From: Planctomycetota bacterium
Lineage (GTDB): Bacteria > Planctomycetota > UBA11346
Direction: 5' to 3'
DNA length: 11,281 bases
NCBI GenBank assembly: GCA_947440715.1
Contig: CANETI010000041.1
Span: forward strand, 1-11,281
The number at the start of each line of letters is the position of its first letter. Positions within the stretch are counted from its first letter, which is position 1. Of the stretch, positions 8,081-11,281 are shown in pieces. Made by a program: the position numbers and the translations under genes. Below the pieces are notes generated by a model. That model was given only the letters and a program-made list of their open reading frames with translations. It had not been told where the DNA came from and did no database searches.

Positions 8081-9260
8081 GTTTTTTATTTCACTGGTTA
8101 TGATAAGTCATTTCTGTCTGCCTTTGGTTGCCGGTGAGGCGATAGAACGCAATCAAGATCGCAGTTTAGCGCAGCGTCTTTTGGCGACGTACGTTTTTGT
8201 CGGCAGCGGTAGCGGTGTGGTGGTATCCCCAGACGGTTTAATTCTTACGAATCATCACGTCATTGATGATCTGGATGATTTAACTATTCGCTTTGCTAAT
8301 GGCGTTAGTCGAAAAAGTGTTTTGCTTGGCACTGATCCAATTGGCGACATTGCGGTGTTGCGCCTGACAGACGTCAAAGATTTACCGTTTGCCGAATTTG
8401 CCGATGCTGACGCGATGCATGTAGGCGTTGATGTCATCGCGATTGGAAATCCTTTTGGTCTAGGCGATCTTGACGACACGCCCACGTACACCACCGGCGT
8501 ACTGAGTGCCGCACGGGTGGTGCGTGGTGATTATACCGATGTTATTCAAGGCGATGCGCCAGTGAATCCTGGAAATTCCGGTGGTCCTTTATTTGATCGT
8601 CAGGGAAAATTACTCGGCATAAATGGACAGATCCGTACAGTGTCCGGATTTCGTGTGAATAGCGGTATTGGATTAGCTATCGCCAGCACGCAACTTTCAG
8701 CGTTTTTACCGCTGTTAAAAGACGCAGATGGTGGTTACGTTCATCACACCGCGCCACCAAAGGGCATTGAATTAAAAGCGGGCAGCGATGGGGTCGAAGT
8801 AGTGAAACCTGGAAGTTCGCCGTTGTCTGCGGGTGATATATTATTGCAGATTGCGAATCGACCTGCGGTGTCGGTCGCCACGGCAATGGGATTATTTTCT
8901 TCCTTACCGTATCGCTCAGATGCGACCATTCCCGTGGTCATTCGCCGCAATGGCGAAGAACATCGTTTAAACATTCCTGCTGCACGGCAGACCATTCCTG
9001 GGCGTCCTTATCACGGCATCGAAATTGATGAGCGTGGTGGAAGAATTGTTATTGATCACATCGATGAAGAAAGTCCCGCCGAAAAAGAAAAATTAGTAAA
9101 AGGTGTCACCGTGGTGAGTGCAAATGGGCGTGAACTCAAACGAAAAATCGATTGGCTCAAAGCCGTGGTGCCATTGGAAATTGGCGACGTATTAAAAATC
9201 GATGTGCGTGACGCCGATGGCACTGAGCGCTCGGTGTCGATTCGTTTGCGCCCTCGCTAA
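8073..9260 (+). CDS. HtrA/DegP-type serine protease with two PDZ domains
   Basis: This 395-residue protein has a short signal peptide (about 1-21). The protease domain carries an intact triad: H62 in TNHHVI, D92 in GDIAVLRL and S169 in NPGNSGGPL. The activation and substrate segment reads QGDAPVNPG where QTDAAINPG is usual. Two PDZ domains lie at about 230-301 and 312-394, the usual number for DegP and DegQ. Family members degrade or refold damaged proteins in the periplasm. I chose ATG 8073, which overlaps the pseudoprotease gene by 8 bases. A GTG two codons earlier (8067) is an alternative, and neither has a Shine-Dalgarno sequence. The first protease strand starts soon after the signal peptide, so the regulatory LA loop of DegP is short or missing. 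The gene is followed directly by mobA through TAATG. Confidence 0.92.
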   Translation: MAKFFISLVMISHFCLPLVAGEAIERNQDRSLAQRLLATYVFVGSGSGVVVSPDGLILTNHHVIDDLDDLTIRFANGVSRKSVLLGTDPIGDIAVLRLTDVKDLPFAEFADADAMHVGVDVIAIGNPFGLGDLDDTPTYTTGVLSAARVVRGDYTDVIQGDAPVNPGNSGGPLFDRQGKLLGINGQIRTVSGFRVNSGIGLAIASTQLSAFLPLLKDADGGYVHHTAPPKGIELKAGSDGVEVVKPGSSPLSAGDILLQIANRPAVSVATAMGLFSSLPYRSDATIPVVIRRNGEEHRLNIPAARQTIPGRPYHGIEIDERGGRIVIDHIDEESPAEKEKLVKGVTVVSANGRELKRKIDWLKAVVPLEIGDVLKIDVRDADGTERSVSIRLRPR

Positions 9261-9892
9261 TGTCATTAATTCCTTTAGCGCTCGCAATCATGGCTGGTGG
9301 GCACAGCACGCGCATGGGCCAAGATAAAGCGTTTCTCAACGATGGACGCGGCCCGATTTTAGAACGTTTAGCGCACATGGGATTAAACCTGCCGTTGCCC
9401 GTCGTTATTATTGGTCGTGTGCAGCCAGTCGCGTGGCCGTTACCAACGGTGCAATTTCTCAACGATGCTCAGCCCAACCAAGGCCCTCTTGGCGGCTTAG
9501 TTACCGCGCTCGCTTATGCTGAAACGGTTATATGCCTGGCTTGTGATTATCCTGGCTTAGAAATCGATGCGCTCAGCTGGTTACGAGATCAATCCCATCA
9601 CCACGCCCACGGGCTGGTCATCAGTCATGCCGCTGGCATCGAGCCCTTATTTGCGGTGTATACGCAATCGTGTCGCAGCGAAGCGCAGCGTCGATTACTG
9701 GCAGGAGAACGCGCTTTACACCGATTAATAGCCGCAAGCGACATTCCCCACGTCGCCGCTCCAGCATGGGTAATTGGTCAATTACAAAATATTAATACCC
9801 CAGCGGAGTGGGAACAATTTCAGCAACGGCAAAATCAGAAGTCGGCGAATGTGCCAATTAACGGTCCAGCCGATGTTGTTAAACCGCAGTAA
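9260..9892 (+). CDS. mobA: Molybdenum cofactor guanylyltransferase MobA
   Basis: This 210-residue cytoplasmic enzyme transfers GMP from GTP to molybdenum-molybdopterin, giving the guanine dinucleotide cofactor used by DMSO-reductase-type enzymes. The nucleotide-binding motif AGGHSTRMGQDK spans residues 12-23. GPLGGL follows at 75-80, the metal-binding CDYP at 95-98 (D96), EPLFAVY at 128-134 and NINTP at 177-181. These are the MobA landmarks in order, and the length is near the usual 190-210. The ATG shares one base with the preceding stop (TAATG), so translation is probably reinitiated from the protease gene. The last 14 bases overlap the end of thrB on the other strand. No other molybdenum cofactor gene is in the window, so the link with protease genes looks positional. 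Confidence 0.9.
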   Translation: MSLIPLALAIMAGGHSTRMGQDKAFLNDGRGPILERLAHMGLNLPLPVVIIGRVQPVAWPLPTVQFLNDAQPNQGPLGGLVTALAYAETVICLACDYPGLEIDALSWLRDQSHHHAHGLVISHAAGIEPLFAVYTQSCRSEAQRRLLAGERALHRLIAASDIPHVAAPAWVIGQLQNINTPAEWEQFQQRQNQKSANVPINGPADVVKPQ

Positions 9893-10760
9893 GCCCATCG
9901 TTGTCGAAGGGTAAAATACGCGTGGCGGCATTTATGCCGACCGCGTGGTAACTGTCATGCAGCGCTTGCTTGACTGCGTGGGCGTGATCGCGGTGGCTGA
10001 AGCTGAGCACCGTACTGCCACTACCTGATAAAATAGTACCGATGGCACCAGCCGTCTGTGCTGCGGTGCGTGCGGCGATTAGTCCGGGATTTAGTGATGC
10101 GCGGTAGTGTTCGTGCCACGCGTCATCGAATAATCCGCTTAGCTGATCGATGGCTCCGCTGCTTAATAATGCGGTAATTAACGCGGTTCGCTGCAGAGAA
10201 CGTACACCTTCGGCGCGAGTAAATTGTTGCGGCAAAATACGTCGCGCGTCGCTGGTTTTGACTTCGTAAGGCGGAATCGCGACGACCGCGACTAAATGGT
10301 TTGGCACTGAAATTTTATGCAGTCGCAACGTATTGCCAACGGCGGCGGCGATGGTGAAACCACCAAGACAGCTTGCGGCCACATTATCTGGATGTCCTTC
10401 TTGTGCGGCGGCAATTTCAACTAATTCATGTTTGTCGAGCGAACGCCCAGCGAAGCGTTGACACGCGGCGGCGACTCCGAGCACAACGGTTGATGAACTA
10501 CCCATTCCGCGCGCCAGCGGCACGTCGCCAGTGACGCGCACGGAAAACCCAGGAATGCGTACCTGCCAGCGAACTATGCACGCATCACGAATGGCGCTGG
10601 CCATGCGGCCAAGCCCATCATCGGGCGCACCAGGGGCGGTAATTAAATCATCGGCCGATGGAGCCACGCTAATGGTATTCGCGGCACCAAGTGCCATCCC
10701 CAGGCAATCAAAACCATGGCCAAGATTAGTGGTCGAAGCCGGTACACGAAATTGCAGCAT
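9879..10760 (-). CDS. thrB: Homoserine kinase ThrB
   Basis: This GHMP-family kinase phosphorylates homoserine with ATP in threonine synthesis. From ATG 10760 it has 293 residues and opens MLQFRVPASTTNLGHGFDCL, the expected N-terminus of ThrB. The ATP loop PLARGMGSSST is at 81-91, EGHPDNVA at 121-128 and the C-terminal glycine-rich GTILSGSGST at 241-250. The frame stays open upstream to an ATG at 10859, but those 33 extra residues include translated heptamer repeat (RTSDIG) and have no family counterpart, so the inner start is right. No Shine-Dalgarno sequence precedes it; a candidate -10 box, TACAAT, lies 27 bases upstream. The gene converges with mobA and overlaps it by 14 bases. ThrC and homoserine dehydrogenase genes are not in view. 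Confidence 0.93.
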   Translation of the reverse strand: MLQFRVPASTTNLGHGFDCLGMALGAANTISVAPSADDLITAPGAPDDGLGRMASAIRDACIVRWQVRIPGFSVRVTGDVPLARGMGSSSTVVLGVAAACQRFAGRSLDKHELVEIAAAQEGHPDNVAASCLGGFTIAAAVGNTLRLHKISVPNHLVAVVAIPPYEVKTSDARRILPQQFTRAEGVRSLQRTALITALLSSGAIDQLSGLFDDAWHEHYRASLNPGLIAARTAAQTAGAIGTILSGSGSTVLSFSHRDHAHAVKQALHDSYHAVGINAATRILPFDNDGLTAV

Positions 10761-10786
10761 GGCGCGAAAGTGTGGGATGATGACGC

Positions 10787-10792
10787 ATTGTA
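10787..10792 (-). promoter_or_regulatory. Candidate -10 box of thrB
   Basis: TACAAT on the minus strand matches TATAAT at five of six positions and sits 27 bases before the ThrB start, leaving a leader of about 20 bases. The -35 region would fall inside the heptamer array that begins near 10801, where no good TTGACA match exists. If real, the repeat supplies the upstream part of this promoter. Confidence 0.35.
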
Positions 10793-10800
10793 CAAGGCGG

Positions 10801-10836
10801 GACATCGAACGTCCGATGTCCGACGTCCGATGTCGG
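10801..10836 (+). repeat. GTCCGAY heptamer array, site B left arm
   Basis: Three complete tandem units, GTCCGAT, GTCCGAC and GTCCGAT, occupy 10811-10831 and are followed by GTCGG. A degenerate unit (10801-10810, GACATCGAAC) precedes them. The period is exactly seven bases and variation falls on the seventh base. The array is upstream of thrB and is the partner of the inverted array at 10886-10910. Confidence 0.85.
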
Positions 10837-10885
10837 AAAGCCAATGGGAATTTTGCCATCCTATAAAATAATTAACGATCAAGCA

Positions 10886-10910
10886 GGACGTCGGACATCG
10901 GACGTCGGAC
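10886..10910 (-). repeat. GTCCGAY heptamer array, site B right arm
   Basis: Three RTCGGAC units (10890-10910) plus a partial GGAC make the inverted partner of 10811-10834. The two arms match at 21 of 24 positions, and all three differences are C/T changes at heptamer position 7. The 50-base A+T-rich spacer between the arms contains no gene. The array ends 4 bases from the FHA gene stop codon. Confidence 0.85.
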
Positions 10911-10914
10911 GTTA

Positions 10915-11281
10915 TTATGGAGGTAAAACGCGATTCTGCTTTGGTGTCGCCTCTTCGACCGGATCAGGCACGCCGGGCAGGCGCGTTGGGTCGGCGATGG
11001 GGGGTAGCGTCGCGAGGTAGGCGTCGGCTTGCCCTTCGTCCATGAGTTCGATGCGAAAAAGTTCTTCGGCTGAGCCTAATTGTAGAGTCACGGACATGCG
11101 TGCGAGATCGTAGGTCTGTTTGGTGATCAGCGTTTCAGCGTTTACTTTGGTGCCGGTGCCGGAGAAATTTTCAAGAGTTAGCAGCGAACCTTGTGTGGTT
11201 AAATGCAGATGTTTGCGGCTTACTGCGCTGTTGAAGTGGTCGCGAATATGACGCTCATTTTCGGATAACGCCAACCACCGA
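10915..11281 (-). CDS. FHA-like domain protein, C-terminal part
   Basis: The frame runs off the right edge of the window and ends at TAA 10917-10915, leaving 121 residues. A TTG at 11274 is the first start-like codon, but the frame is open beyond it, so the gene is treated as 5'-truncated. The segment AVSRKHLHL (residues 21-29) carries the SxxH motif of forkhead-associated phosphothreonine-binding domains. ENFSGTGTKVN (about 38-48) corresponds to the usual DlgStNGTfvN loop. The Asn of NGT is replaced by Gly, and the stretch LALSENERHI offers no GRS motif, so phosphopeptide binding may be weak or lost. The C-terminal 50 residues are proline- and acid-rich and look disordered. The family assignment is moderate because only the end of the domain is visible. 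Confidence 0.62.
   Translation of the reverse strand, partial: RWLALSENERHIRDHFNSAVSRKHLHLTTQGSLLTLENFSGTGTKVNAETLITKQTYDLARMSVTLQLGSAEELFRIELMDEGQADAYLATLPPIADPTRLPGVPDPVEEATPKQNRVLPP

Overview
The window looks like chromosomal DNA from a Gram-negative-type bacterium, probably of the Planctomycetota-Verrucomicrobiota-Lentisphaerota (PVC) group. This placement is an inference. It rests on a coupled pair of large membrane-anchored VWA proteins of the kind common in that group, a secreted SMP-30-type lactonase next to a beta-helix glycosidase, and a tandem HtrA-like pair with signal peptides. Nearly all starts also lack a Shine-Dalgarno sequence. No rRNA, tRNA, CRISPR array, transposase or phage gene is visible.

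Layout. (1) 1-681, plus strand: the C-terminal part of a parallel beta-helix glycoside hydrolase, cut by the window edge. It converges on (2) 822-1751, minus: a secreted SMP-30/gluconolactonase-family enzyme with all four metal ligands. (3) 6054 down to 1991, minus: two translationally coupled membrane proteins, a BatA-type VWA protein and a larger VWA protein with a glutamine-amidotransferase-like middle region. (4) 6055-6292: a divergent intergenic region packed with inverted heptamer repeats, a second hairpin and a minus-strand intrinsic terminator. (5) 6293-9892, plus: an overlapping three-gene cluster. It encodes a double-domain HtrA-like pseudoprotease, an intact HtrA/DegP-type serine protease with two PDZ domains, and MobA. 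(6) 9879-10760, minus: homoserine kinase ThrB, overlapping mobA tail to tail. (7) 10761-10914: a second inverted pair of the same heptamer arrays. (8) 10915-11281, minus: the C-terminal part of an FHA-like protein, cut by the right edge.

How the genes may work together. The central part reads as a divergent envelope module. One side carries two inner-membrane proteins with extracytoplasmic-type MIDAS domains. The other carries an exported protease coupled to a catalytically dead relative that could be its partner or regulator. MobA and ThrB are housekeeping genes that seem to be passengers.

The most unusual signals are the twin-domain pseudoprotease coupled to its active relative, and the GTCCGAY heptamer arrays that occur as facing inverted pairs at two intergenic sites. 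One array probably also supplies the region just upstream of the thrB promoter, and it creates a false N-terminal extension of ThrB.
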